Positions 24,701 to 35,600 of a stretch of DNA of 64,000 nucleotides are shown here, piece after piece. A program made the translations under genes and the position numbers. Within the stretch, counting starts at the first letter, position 1; each line of letters starts with the position of its first letter. Source of the stretch: Opisthocomus hoazin (lineage: Eukaryota > Chordata > Aves > Opisthocomiformes > Opisthocomidae); assembly GCF_030867145.1 (NCBI RefSeq), contig NC_134428.1:26451320-26515319 (forward strand). Direction: 5' to 3'. Below the pieces are notes generated by a model. It was not told where the DNA came from and did not search any database. It saw only the letters and a program-made list of their open reading frames with translations.

Positions 24701-26054
24701 ATGGCTCCTTTTAACTAAGGAAAATACATAAATAGTGCCATCATCCAGGACAGACTCCACTTGTGGCAACAAAGCAAGATGGAGTTCACCACAGGCTGTG
24801 CGCATCAGTGACTACAGTCTCTTCTCTCTTAACAGAAAGAAAGAATAGTTAGCAATGCTGATGCTAAAGTTACCATCCTGGTTAGCACCAGCAACTGAAT
24901 AACTCAGTTCCCCTGCAGTCATTGGTTCAGCTCTCAGCTGACTCACACAAATACCCTCAACTGACTAAACCCCTCAAATAACTGTTAAGAAGGCTTTTAA
25001 GTCGTAAATGCTAGAGAACTAGAAAATAATTTGAGACATATATATAGTACATATTAGATCTCAGAATGTGTAATTTAAACATTTGCTGGAGTTATCTGCC
25101 TTTCAATAGCAATGGTTTAAAATCACTAACCTGAACAGCATTTGGGTGTTTCCTTTTAAATGGTACTTTTTGTTCTTACACATTCCTTATTCAATTTTGT
25201 TCATAAATAAGGAAAATGCAAATAGAGGAATTTTGTTTCTTTCACTATTTTCTGGGAACCAGCAACTGACACATCTAACACCTACTGATTAATTAGTGAT
25301 AAACACATTACTCATTACAGCTTTATTTTGGTCTGTGCCCACTACATTTTCAAAATTAGTGAAGATGAATGATCTGTAAGCAGATCTCTGAAAAAATCCT
25401 TATCAATTTGATTACGCATTTCTGTACTATTTAAGTTTGAACATGAACTTCAAACAGATTTGACAGTATACAACCAAATTTTTGTTACGTGCCATAAAAT
25501 TCAGCTCAGTACAGTGTATATTAAGACTAACCAGCTGACCATGTAATTGGTCAGACATGACAGATTTATTCAAGATGGATAACAGCATACACTTCATATT
25601 ATATTCCAAAGGAAATCTTTCCAAATAGGTATGAAGGAAGACATTCTGGAAATTTCAGCACTAGCAGTGTCAAAACCAATTTTTTTTTAAATGTCTAACC
25701 TATAAACAACATCTTTGCTAAAATAAAAAGTGGTCTGTATGAGTCTGACCCGATTAAAACTTAGTCTCCTCATTGCAGTGTTATTTTTTATTTTAGGAAA
25801 GAGCGAGAACACTCATATCATTAAAGTTTTTAACTTTTTAGATGGTGTATGCTTTTCAGAAATCTATTTGCAAGCTGCACCAGGAAAAACAGTAGTTCTT
25901 CCATCTCCGTTCTTTTTTTCCAAAAGAGAGACACACCTTTATGGATTTCACAGCAGCGCCTGTGCAATTTCCTAGCCTCTGATCCTTCCATTATCCCATG
26001 AGACATCAGGACCTGCAAGAAGCGTCGATGAGCATCAGTCATCTGAGCTGCCAT
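12687..26054 (-). CDS. NSMCE1: NSMCE1, SMC5/6 complex RING subunit, complete in seven coding exons
   Basis: Read on the minus strand, exons are 26054-25937, 18136-18015, 16900-16823, 15502-15356, 14381-14265, 13349-13229 and 12763-12687, with all phases compatible, giving 259 residues (human 266). The N-terminal part ([20 protein letters not shown]) and [16 protein letters not shown] belong to the winged-helix region. The C-terminal RING has C185-x2-C188, C198-x2-C201, H206-x2-C209 and C222-x2-C225, a complete C4HC3 set. Family knowledge: NSE1 pairs with the MAGE protein NSMCE3 and with NSMCE4 in the nuclear SMC5/6 complex, acts in recombination repair and has ubiquitin-ligase activity. The ATG at 26054 has a purine at -3 and G at +4. 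The short tail after the RING follows the frog rather than the mammalian type. It shares a CpG-island region with IL4R in head-to-head arrangement. Confidence 0.94.
13229..13349 (-). CDS. NSMCE1: NSMCE1 coding exon 6 (rest of RING)
   Basis: Acceptor TGATTTCAG, donor CCAG|GTACCA, ending in phase 1. Encodes [12 protein letters not shown] and [11 protein letters not shown], supplying the remaining six zinc ligands. Confidence 0.93.
13350..14264 (-). other. NSMCE1: NSMCE1 intron between coding exons 5 and 6
   Basis: 0.9-kb intron. Apart from an A10/G15 homopolymer tract near 14087-14111, nothing was recognised. Confidence 0.7.
14087..14111. repeat. A10-G15 homopolymer junction
   Basis: Ten A followed directly by fifteen G on the plus strand, inside an NSMCE1 intron. 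On the transcribed NSMCE1 RNA this is a C tract followed by a U tract. Length may be unreliable because sequencing of such tracts is error-prone. Confidence 0.8.
14265..14381 (-). CDS. NSMCE1: NSMCE1 coding exon 5 (start of RING)
   Basis: Thirty-nine codons, [19 protein letters not shown] through [10 protein letters not shown]; acceptor TTCCTCAG, donor CAG|GTAACG. Carries the first two zinc-binding cysteines. Confidence 0.94.
14382..15355 (-). other. NSMCE1: NSMCE1 intron between coding exons 4 and 5
   Basis: About 1 kb of intronic sequence with no recognised repeat or RNA gene. Confidence 0.65.
15356..15502 (-). CDS. NSMCE1: NSMCE1 coding exon 4
   Basis: Forty-nine codons, from [17 protein letters not shown] to VEDKWLSE; acceptor TTCTGTAG, donor GAG|GTAAAT. 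Lysine-rich [14 protein letters not shown] is conserved in the family. Confidence 0.94.
15503..16822 (-). other. NSMCE1: NSMCE1 intron between coding exons 3 and 4
   Basis: 1.3 kb intron; short chance open frames only. Confidence 0.65.
16823..16900 (-). CDS. NSMCE1: NSMCE1 coding exon 3
   Basis: Twenty-six codons, [19 protein letters not shown] through LFRKT; acceptor TTTTGTAG, donor ACA|GTAAGT. Phase 0 on both sides. Confidence 0.93.
16901..18014 (-). other. NSMCE1: NSMCE1 intron between coding exons 2 and 3
   Basis: 1.1 kb intron; no repeat family recognised. Confidence 0.65.
18015..18136 (-). CDS. NSMCE1: NSMCE1 coding exon 2
   Basis: Acceptor TATTTTCAG, donor CTA|GTAAGT. Encodes [33 protein letters not shown] and HYAL, the counterpart of human DKLEDFINNIN through IYAL. 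Confidence 0.92.
18137..25936 (-). other. NSMCE1: NSMCE1 large intron between coding exons 1 and 2
   Basis: 7.8 kb, AT-rich. It holds an A-rich low-complexity patch near 19705-19745 and a GC-rich solo LTR at 21381-21799 (separate entry). No conserved coding exon was found among the scattered short open frames. Confidence 0.7.
21376..21804 (+). mobile_element. Solo LTR of an ERVL-like endogenous retrovirus with 5-bp target duplication
   Basis: The element runs 21381-21799 (419 bases), starts TGTCCTCGGTTTGGCCAGGA, ends CCAAAACA, and so has the TG...CA ends of an LTR. The direct repeat ACGAC flanks it at 21376-21380 and 21800-21804. The start and the following GGGTTAATTTTC and GGTATTCCATACCATG blocks resemble, from memory, a family of avian LTRs. 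A 5-bp duplication is typical of class III (ERVL) elements. It is far more GC-rich than its intron and lies antisense to NSMCE1. No internal viral genes are present. Family assignment is by recollection and should be tested with a repeat library. Confidence 0.8.
25937..26054 (-). CDS. NSMCE1: NSMCE1 coding exon 1
   Basis: Encodes [11 protein letters not shown] through RRCCEIHK; donor AAAG|GTGTGT, ending in phase 1. The exon probably begins at 26080 after the acceptor CTTGCAG, leaving 26 bases of 5' UTR. Confidence 0.9.
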
Positions 26055-26448
26055 CACAATATTCCACCAGGCTCCAAATGCTGCAAGATGTGTAACATGG
26101 AATTAATGTACATGTTCACACAAATTAAAAATATACAGTCCAAGCATATGTAAGATTTCAATTAAAATATCTAACATTCCATCAGGGCAAAACAGCAGAT
26201 TCCCCAGATTGTTCTCAGAATACAGATGGTGCCTAACGCCAAGGTTCTAGGAGAAGGATGCAAAAGATAACAGTCCAACTAATTTTAGCAACAGAATAAA
26301 CCACCACAGGCACGCGCTATCGTACCCCCGAACCAAACATAGCGGCGTGGGATGTGTACCAATCAACAGAAAACCTTGCACAGCTCTGTGTTAGATGCTT
26401 CTGCTTACCGCATATCCTAATAACTTGTCTAATTAGAGTGTAACTTAC

Positions 26449-26700
26449 TTCAGACACAAAATCCTCTTCTAAATGAAGAACATCAGAACTAAACAAAAGC
26501 ATCTCAAGAAATTCCTTGACCACTGCATCCAGATAATCGTTAACAGCTCACAAGAAAAGACGCGTCCACACTCCTCCGAGCCACGGGACCGAACCGAGAG
26601 ACGCCGCTGCGTGCTGGGATTCCCGCGCCTGGCAGCGGCCTCGGACCCGCCGCGCGCAGCCGCTGAGCCCGCCCCGGGGGCAGAGGCCGCCTCGCCGCCC
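26449..26700 (-). other. NSMCE1: Possible NSMCE1 5' untranslated exon
   Basis: On the minus strand a strong donor, GTGTCTGAA|GTAAGTTA, ends a possible exon at 26449, coming out of the CpG island. Splicing it to the acceptor at 26081 (exon body from 26080) would form the 5' UTR. The upstream boundary is unknown and the interval given is only a guess. No transcript supports this. Confidence 0.4.
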
Positions 26701-27552
26701 CCGCCGCACCGGGGCTCGGGCCCCAGCGATGCCGCCGCCGGGCTGGGGCGCGCGGGACGCTGCTCTATGGAACACCCCGAAAAGCCTTCTCAGCCGCTTC
26801 CCGAGCCGCTGCGGCCCTCCCCCCCGAGCAGACCCGCGGAGCGACCGACGGCCGCAGGCCGCCTCACCGCCCGTTCGGCCTCGGGCCCGCCGCCAGCCGC
26901 AGCCCGCGCGTTGAAGCCACGGGCAACCGCCCGAGAAACTGCCCAGCCCCTGCCGAGGCCGACTCCCCTCGGCCCCTGGCCGCTCGGGCTCGGGCCACGG
27001 CCCTGCCCTCCCGACACCCCGCTCCCCCCGGCCGCCTCACCCGCCGGCCCCGGGCGCCGCCGCACCCCGCGCTCGACAGCTCGGCGGTCGCTACAACCGC
27101 CTGCCATCGATCGGCTCGGCAGCAGCGGGGGCCGAGGCCGTGGCTGGGGCCAGCAGTGCCCGCCCCTCGCCCGTGGGGCGGCCCCGCCCCGTGAGGAGGT
27201 GGGTGTAGGGGCGGCCCCGCCCCGTGGCCGGGTGCGGGAGGGCGGCGGCCGCCCGCCGGGTTTTGCGGCATCCCGAGGGGTCCGGCGGACGGCCCGGGCC
27301 GGGCGCCGCGGGATTCGTGTTCCCGTCGTGCTCCCGAAAGCCCCGCCGGCTCCAGTGGTGCGGCGGCTCCTCCCCATCCCGGGAGCGCGGCCCGGCTTCG
27401 CGGGCGGGTGGCCGCCGGGCTAGGCCCCGCCTGCCCGCGGTCCCGCGCGGGGCCGTCGCGCGTGCTCGGCCGACTCCGCCCGGCGTAGGCGGGGCCGCGG
27501 TGGCCGCGGGGGTGGTGGGGCGGGGTGCGCGCGCGGCCGAGAGCTGTTTCCG

Positions 27553-27599
27553 CCGGGCCGGGCCGGGCCGGGCCGGGCCGTGGCGCCCGTGGCGCCCGT
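27553..27599. repeat. CCGGG pentamer tandem run and 9-bp direct repeat
   Basis: Roughly five CCGGG units, followed immediately by two copies of TGGCGCCCG, inside the CpG island. It is G-rich on both strands and could form unusual structure; no function is shown. Confidence 0.7.
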
Positions 27600-27750
27600 G
27601 GGGGGGCGAGGTCGCCGGTCGGCGGAGCGCGGACGCCCGCGGTGGGACGGGCCCGCAAGGTGCCGCGGGACCGGGCGCGCCCCGGTCCGGACCGAAGGCT
27701 GGGCACGGGAGGAAGCCGCGCCGCTCCGACCCGGAGCCGGACCAGGCAAG
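27600..27750 (+). other. IL4R: Possible IL4R 5' untranslated exon
   Basis: ACCAGGCAAG|GTACCTTCCC at 27741-27760 is a reasonable donor on the plus strand in the CpG island, and the first IL4R coding exon has an acceptor at its left edge, so at least one upstream non-coding exon must exist. This position is a suggestion, and the left end is arbitrary. Confidence 0.35.
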
Positions 27751-28260
27751 GTACCTTCCCCCCTCCCCCCCTCCGTCCTGTCTGGGGCTGGAGCGGGGTC
27801 TGCGCGGTTCGTGCTTCGCGGCTGACGCGGTGCCTGCCGTTCTCCCCGCCAGTGCTGGAGCAGCTCCCGCTTTGCCGTGCTCCCGGCCCCAGTGCGGCGG
27901 TGGGCCCAGCGGCGGGCCGGGCAGAATTGCGGTTCCTGCTCCGGAACGTCCCTTGGCCGCGTCGGGACGGTCCCCGGGGCGGGCGGGTTGTCGGGGGGGG
28001 GGGAGGCTCGCCCGGTGCGGGCCCTCTGGCCTCCCCCCTGGGGCCCGGGTGCCCGGAGCCCGCAAAGGCGTCGTGCTCGGCAGAAGCGGTTTTCCTTGCT
28101 CGAGGCTGTTCGGCTTGGGCGCTCGCTATGCAGCCCCGTCCGGTGACCCGGTGGGATCCCGGGGCCCCCCGCCGCCGGGACCGCGTCCCCGGGCCGGGGC
28201 CGTCACCGCGCGGGGCTCGCCCGGGGCTGTGGGGCGAGCTGTTTCGGCCGGTTTAGGCTA

Positions 28261-31200
28261 GGCTTTTTGTATTTTGGACTGCTTTTTTTTTCACCATGTC
28301 CGAGTTCAGCAGTTTCCATAGTTTCTGTCCGTTCTAAATCAGAAAATATCTGAAGCTGTGTTGCTGTGTGCAGACTGATTTGTGGTTTGTCAAATTATGT
28401 GGAAGTGCTCTATTCCTTATAGTCCCAAAGAACGTGTTATTATGCCCTTCACTGACCTATGTCATCTCAATATGAAAATATGCTGGAGTGCAGAAACTTC
28501 AGCTGAAGTCGTAAATAAAAATTGACCGGTTTCAAGTTTTTTAAAGAGAACCCATCTGCTCATTTTGAGAGGCTCTCCTCCTATTTGTGAGGAGGGGTTT
28601 AGCCAGATGTGCCCTTTCCTGCTCCAGAAATGCAGATATCATTTGTATGTTGTTGCGTAAAATGGCATTAATGGTAAGTATCCCAAACGACATGAAGGAA
28701 TTTGTGGAACAAGAATGGCATTAAAATATGAATAAAATTACTCGTTAAAAAAGAATGTCTTGCTCCTTCGAAATCCACCATTCTGAATTTAAATTCATTC
28801 TTTAGTGATCATACAGTGGTGCAGGAAATACTGTATTGGGTAAGCAAAAATATGTGTATTATGCCCTTTAAGATAAAAAATTGGGACAAAGCCTCAGAAT
28901 CTGTAATCTGAGGATTTAGGCATGGGTTTGAGTTTCTGCTTACTCAGCACTTTCTACTGCACTAGTCTCAGCAAGAAGAGAGAACATGAACACAACGGTG
29001 TGTTCATTGAATGGCAAGGAAGCGTATGGGAATGGTTTACTGTTCAGATAACGCAAAGTGGGAACTACTGAATTTTATCTTTTGGCCTTTCATTGACCTA
29101 AGTTGCCATCCTTAATTATTGGAACTGCTGAATATCTTCCAGTTTACTCTTTCATCTAAATCTCCTCCTTAGCATACTATACAGGACTCTCTCCTCGGTT
29201 TCCAAATTCTTGTGAAAACCCACTTTGTCCGAGACGCCTACGCTTCTTGCCATATGCATCCTTTGTGTGGTTGCCTCTGACAGTCACATTGCATGTCAAA
29301 GAGTAGGTATGAAGAGTTATGTTCCTGTAGGTCTGCCATTTTGTATAGGAAAAACAAAAATCAATTAAAAGCAGCACTGAAAAAGATGGAAATTACTCGC
29401 TAGCTTTTCTCTTTTGAAATTTTGATGCAAAATCAGTTAGTGAACTTTTGCTATATGCTGCTTATCTCATTTTAGTATGCAGTTACAACCAATGTTTTAA
29501 ACCAGAAGGAGTAAGACAAGATGTACTTTAATTTTAAAAAGAGCCCGTTTTAAAACAAGGAATGGTCCTTTACCTGTACAGTTGCAGCAAAGGTAAACTA
29601 AGCAGTCTTGCGTAGAAATTACTGTCACCTGGATTTTGGGTGTGAGTTACTCTTTGAGCATAACGTTTTTGCAGATTATGCCTGTAGACTAAATGTGACC
29701 CTGATTTATTTAGAAGCCCAGACCAGAAGTTGTTATTGTTTTTCTTGATACTAAATGAAATCTTTTCAATCACATAATATTTTTTTTCAAGAGACAGAAA
29801 TGGTAAATGATCAAAGCATATAACTTGTGCTAGTAATCACGTAGACCTGCTTCTAACCCTGATAGAGATTTCTTTCATAGTTTTGGGGAAGTCACTTGTG
29901 TCTTTTACATCTTCCTTTCCTCAAATATATTGGGATTACTAGCACAATTGTGATTTTGGTATTCTCTATATGTGTTACATACTTTTAGATTGGTGTTTCA
30001 TTATCTGATAGAAAGAAAAACTTAAGAGCTAATAGACAGGAAAACTATTGCCATTTAAAATTTTTCTCGCTTTGCATTGGATTTACTGTCCACTACTCCT
30101 ATTTAAAGAGAAAAAAAAAAGTTTGCATTTTCATCAGAGCTGTGTTTCATAAGCGTGCAGATCTTTTCTCCTATGGGGGAGATATTTTTGCTCTACCATC
30201 TGCTGATTCATACGTGCTTATGTGATACGGGATTCTCTGCCAAGGTTTTAAGAGTTTCTTGGAACTCCAGTCATGCAACAGTATTACTTAACAATGAACT
30301 GGAAAGTAAACACTTCCTCTCTTGAGAATTCCAGGAAAAAAGGAAGGTGGGGTTTTTCTTATGCTGGAGCAGTTTGCTCTCTTTTTTTCTGAGCAGCAGC
30401 AAATGCCCTTGAGTTCTTTTCAAAAAAGACTGTGCTCAGTCATGTTTTGCCTGTTCCCAAAATGTGAAAAGCTCGGCTCTTAAGAGTTTTGTTGAGCATG
30501 TATGAGAAATTAGTCTTTCAAGTATGTCCTTTATTACTAGATGAGCAGTAGCTGCCTCAGAGGTGGTCACAAAAGAGTTTCCAGTCTCATCTTCTGTTTT
30601 CACTAACAATGTTCTTATCCCTTAACCTCTGAGATTTAAATTTTCCATGTTTAATCTTTAGAAGCTTGTGCTAGAGTGGTCAGTCATGCATGTGAGAATG
30701 GAAGAACTATGGTATCATTAAACGTGACTTTTCTGACAAGGGCAGAAAGGTGAATTATGAGGTAATTGCCTTGGAGCTGAATCTGACATACTGAAGTAAC
30801 AATTGATTGTAAGTGAAGTGCTAGTGCTTCTAAATATATTGAAAAAACCTAAGATTCTGTTGCTGCGTTTCACAATGATTTGATTTATGTAGATATGTTT
30901 ATCAATAAAAGGTGTGGTGGTCTTTACAAAAAAGTGATTTTTTCTGACCCTTATTCAACTGAGAGTCTGGCTGTTGCCCACCTCGTGTTTGTTCTATTGG
31001 AACATTTGACAGGAAATATTCAACAGCTGTGCTTGAGAATCTTCCCAGTTTTAGAGAGGTTATTTTGAGGGGATATGGCTTTGGAAGCATGCCTTGGAGG
31101 CTGCACGTCCTTACACCTGTGTAGTGCCCATCTGCATGCTTCTAAAAGGTTATTAATTTTTTGCTGAGCTAATTGCTTCACAAGTTTATACCACAGCAGA

Positions 31201-32497
31201 GTTGCTGATCCCTTGCCAGTTCCTTTTGTCGTGTGTGCTGGTGACAGTCAAATCTGTTAGAAGTGTTAAAGGTTGTTCCACTACTGTAGTTGGAGCAGAG
31301 GGTATTGAACCACTGTCAACAGGTACATTTCAATGATCTCTTCTACTTCAGAATCTAACAAAACTTCTGCAGAAAGCCCAGCACCACTCTCCTGCTGAAG
31401 GAAATCTTCTCAGAAGTTCTCTCCTCTTTACTCAATCACACAGAGAGAATCGTCAGTTTTGAAATAAAAAATAATGTGCCACCTGGGAACTTTGCAGATG
31501 TAAGCAGAGCAACTGTAGTATGCGGGTAGTAAGAACACTGCGTCCAGACTTGAAGATTAGAAAATACCAAGAGCATGAGAAGGGGCAAAAGGGTTGAGTA
31601 TTAACAATGTGCTGCTGAACAAGTTTTATCCATCTTTATACTGAAAGCAAAGTCATAGTTATTCCATATTAGTTAGCATGACTTTACAGATTTACCAATA
31701 TTTTAAATGTATCACGTACGTTTCTAGTGATATGGAAGCTGGTAGCCATATCTAATCCAGAAGATATTCTTCCACTAAGTGACTACATTGCATCAGCAGA
31801 AGAAACTTGGGGAAATGAGTTTTTTTGAAAGTCTTAAATTAGTGATGTCATCTGTTTTCAGTTTACTTGCACAGCTCCGCTATACTTGAAGAATTTTAAT
31901 ATGTAAAAGCTGCATAATTTTCCTTCTTGGAAGTTGTGCTGGTTATGTCGTGATGAGCTATGTGTTTTACAACTTCTAATTATTTGCTGTTTTAATCAGT
32001 CTGCATTCTGGTGAAGCAAGGCTTAGAGGTCTTTGCTAAGAACCTTTTTTAAGAGGATGATGTTCTTATCTAGCGTACTGGTGATAGGACTTGGGGAAAA
32101 CATTTTAGTCAATAGATCAGGCACTTCATTTTAAAATTCTTTGTCATCTGAGTGGAATCATAGGGCTTGGGTGACATGTTGATTGTCAGTGATTTTGGTC
32201 TAGCGCTTACCCTCTTAATATCTTGCATACTAGCAGCTTTGCTTTTCTAGAGCTAAAAGAGTAGGTTCACTGCATGTCAGTTTAGTATCCTCTGTAATTA
32301 AAACTTTGCAGAAAAGTCTCCTAGCTCATTTGTATTATCCTTACTCTTCTACGCTTCTGATTGTTCCATGAGCAAGCTTTAGAGGGGATCAGGCACTGCA
32401 GGGGATCTGAATCCTAACATCTAGCAGAGTGGTAGGAAGAACTAAACACTTAACTGGGACACTGATGTAAGCTTGTAGTAATGTTTTCTGTTGGCAG
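28261..32497 (+). other. IL4R: Probable IL4R 5' intron
   Basis: 4.2 kb of AT-rich sequence between the CpG island and the first coding exon. Apart from a MIR-like fragment near 29840, nothing was recognised. Confidence 0.5.
29838..29960 (+). repeat. MIR-like ancient SINE fragment
   Basis: AGACCTGCTTCTAACCC, then TTGGGGAAGTCACTTGTGT, then CCTTTCCTCAAATAT and TGGGATTACTAGCAC follow the order of the forward MIR core (GGTTCGAATCC, TTGGGCAAGTCACTTAAC, CAGTTTCCTCATCTG, GGGATAATA). Diverged; a profile search would confirm. Confidence 0.55.
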
Positions 32498-32532
32498 AAT
32501 TTCAGCACAGCTTGTCCTACGAAACCTGGCCA

Positions 32533-32611
32533 ATGTCAATGATGGCAAGGCTCCCAAGTGCTGCACCGTATGCCCTGTGGATCCTTTTCTTTTCGTATAC
32601 AGCAAATGAAG
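32533..32611 (+). CDS. IL4R: IL4R coding exon 1 (signal peptide)
   Basis: The exon body starts at 32498 after TGTTGGCAG. From ATG it encodes MSMMARLPSAAPYALWILFF and SYTANE; donor GAAG|GTATGT, phase 1. The hydrophobic run ALWILFF is the signal-peptide core. Confidence 0.88.
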
Positions 32612-35600
32612 GTATGTTTGTCAATGTTTTAAACTATTATACTGAAGTTTTTATTGACAGCGTTTTCCCATGACTAGTAGGCAACATTAATCAACTAATA
32701 CAAAATGTGTAACTTCACATGTCAGAAATATCTTTATACTAGAATAAATTCTTAATTTTTTTTTTCTTTTTATTGCCCTTTTCCATATGGGCAAGAAAAA
32801 AATAGGAATTTGCAGGAAGGAGAAACTGAGGTTTGGAAAGTCATCTCCCTGCTTCAGTATTATCTAATCTCTGTCGGACAACCTTGTTGCAAACAGGGTG
32901 CTTAGCAATGACCCAGGGACATCTCTGTAGAAATCCCGTAAGAGTAGAAAGCACTAGTCTCTCACTTGCTTACTTTGATAACTGCAACTGTTGGCCATGC
33001 GGGACCTGGAGGGAGCTGTGATCATGAAATGGAATCTGTGGATCTACTATTAAAGGACATCTGTCAATTTGGCTTCTCTGAAGTGTGCAGAGTTGCTAAG
33101 TTGGAAAATTTAGTTGATGGGGTTTGAATAAATTTTGCAGGCACTTGCTGTCAGACATTCGGTGCTCTGACTTGTGCCTGTACATGGGCAGATGACTGGC
33201 ATGTGATGTCCTATGTGTTCTTCACTACACCATTGTTTTGGTCTGGCAGGACGTGTAGCTGCATTAAGTCTTAATGCTGCTTGTTAACTGGTTATTTTCT
33301 GAAGTGCAACTGGCGGGGGCTGAAGATGAAAATGGTTTTATTCTTGCATCTTTTCTGATACTTGATTATAAAGACAAGGTAGATATATAAAATCATGTTT
33401 TCCGACAATGCATTTTATTCGCTGGAAAATGAATCTTACATTTTATTTCTGTTGTTTTTAAATAGTTCCACAGTAGTCTACAGTTTTTTTTTCTTGTTTG
33501 TTTTTTGGGTTTTTTTTTGAAGAAAGAAAACCAAAATAGTTAAAATAGCCTGTCTCTAAAAAGGAAGGTTAGTTAGCTACTTTCTTATGTACTATGAAAT
33601 GGTACGATTTGAATTTTAATTAATGAGAAGGATCAAAGTTTGCAAGAGCACATTGGCTGGGTCATCTGATCCAGGTAATCCCACATCTTCTGTAAGTGAT
33701 TTTTATCAAGGTTTAATTTTACAGTTGTGGTTTCACACACACCCCCCCCCCCCAGTTAACTATGTGTTTTAAGTTTCTTCAGCATGACGTTCTAGTTGAG
33801 GATTAAAAAAGAAATCCACTATTTCAGTTCCCTTTTTTAACTACACCAACTGAAAACAAACTCTGTGTACTGTAGGTGCTTTCAAAAGGAAATTCTCAAA
33901 TATCTGAGGCTTTAAAAAAAAATATGCTGTACCAGAGATGAAAAAGGGAGAAGGTCACAGGAGAAGAATACAGAAGATAATTTAGAGTTCTGGAAAGACA
34001 TGAGGGCGTTGAAGGGCAAGACAAAGTAAAGCTGCTAATCATCATAGCTTAACATAGCAGGAAGAGCTTTATTTAATTAAAGTATTCTTGAAAGTGTAAG
34101 ATGATTAACACAGTGGAAAAAATAACGATGTTCATCTTTAAAGGGCTTAAAATGTTAGTACTTCTTCTAAAAGTCTATCTTAAAGTGGAAAAAAAGAAAC
34201 TAACAATAAAAATACAAATGGCAACCAAATATAATCAGTAGCAACAGGATAAATAGATAATTGTTCTTTTAAAATAAATGAGCAGTGTGACTGTTACAGA
34301 ATTGCAGAAGTTTAACTTGCTGCTCTTCTGGTAATTCTTGGGTTTTTCTGAACAATCAGGGACCATGCAGAACAAAAGGGAACTAAATGTGGTGCTGCCA
34401 TCCAGAAAGGATGTAAGAGTGATAGTTCTTATCTACAAGATAAATATCTAGCCTTAGTAACTAAAACAAACTAAAACATTTTCTAAATATTTAAACACTA
34501 TTGAAACCATGAGCTGCAGTCAATTCTAGGTTTATAACCAGTCAATATGCTAGACAATTCAGATTATGATTTTTGTAGAATTTTTAAATGGTTCCTTGAC
34601 ATTGCTGTATATCCTCATTTGCGTAAGTGAACCTCACTGAGGTTATTGAGCTTACTCCAGTGATCCAGGACTGCTTGGTAGTCAAGTTTTGTGGGAGGCC
34701 TTTTAGGCAAGTGAAAGTGATGTGTGGATTTTAACGAGGATGAAAGACCATACACTGACAGTACTGAACAGTTAAGTATTTGTTTGAGTCGGGTTTTTAT
34801 TGAAGTACCAGAGGGTCTGGTGGTAGAGCCCATTGTAGGTCAAGTATCTTGTCCACTAAAAGGCATCTGACTGTCTTGTTTATTACATTTGCAGATACTG
34901 AACTGTATCAGAGTATGCAGAAGTTGTGTCAATAAATAACCCAAGTGGACTGCAGAGAAGTAGAAATGTAGGAAGGATAAAATTAAATTAGGTGTTTTTG
35001 ACAACTGGAGTTTTTGCTTGGGAGAAATAACCTGAAACTTAGGTACCCGCTGGAAAGAGTAAGCCTGTGAAGCAGCAGTGGCTGAAGGACAAAGACCTTA
35101 CAGGATGTGAATTGTTGGCAACTTAATCTTGAATTTGCAAGGGAAATTATGAAGATGGAGAGTTAGTAATGTGCTGGGCCATGTAAACAAAATTATTTAC
35201 ATACTGTAGAGAAATGAAATCATGTTTTTATATGGCCGCTGTATAATTGCCGCAGGAAACATTCTAGCAGAACCTCTTAGGAAACTATCAGGGAAAAATA
35301 TCAATTAATAGGATTCTAAAAACCTGCCAAAGCTGTTCTAAATTTTCATCGGGAATTGAGATGTAGAGCAGGAGAGAAGAATTTAGATCTGTACAACCTG
35401 TGCAAGAAAAGGGAGAAATTGTTAATATTGCCAGTAACAGAGACGTCAGACATCAAAGAAGGCAAAGAATTGTCTGGGATGATAAAAGTATAAGCTATTT
35501 CTTAGTGCATCACTTGGAAATTATCACATTCCAGTGCTATGTTTGGCACACTGTTAGTCCTAATAACAGCATGACCTTACTGTCACATAGCTCCTTCTCT

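Larger units (their letters stand above)
26550..28260. promoter_or_regulatory. CpG island between NSMCE1 and IL4R, probable divergent promoter
   Basis: About 1.7 kb of extremely GC- and CpG-rich sequence bounded by AT-rich DNA, with repeated GGCCCCGCCCCGT boxes near 27178-27225 and a CCGGG pentamer run near 27553-27580. NSMCE1 is transcribed leftward and IL4R rightward from it. Long open frames on both strands are a by-product of few stop codons in GC-rich DNA. Start sites cannot be placed by eye. The island may contain two separate promoters rather than one shared one. Confidence 0.7.

Noticed and set aside
26473-28261. Several long open frames (up to 345 codons) on both strands between NSMCE1 and IL4R
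   Set aside because: Arg/Pro/Gly/Ala-rich translations in overlapping frames of a CpG island; typical of GC-rich DNA lacking stop codons. No domain or codon pattern of a real gene.
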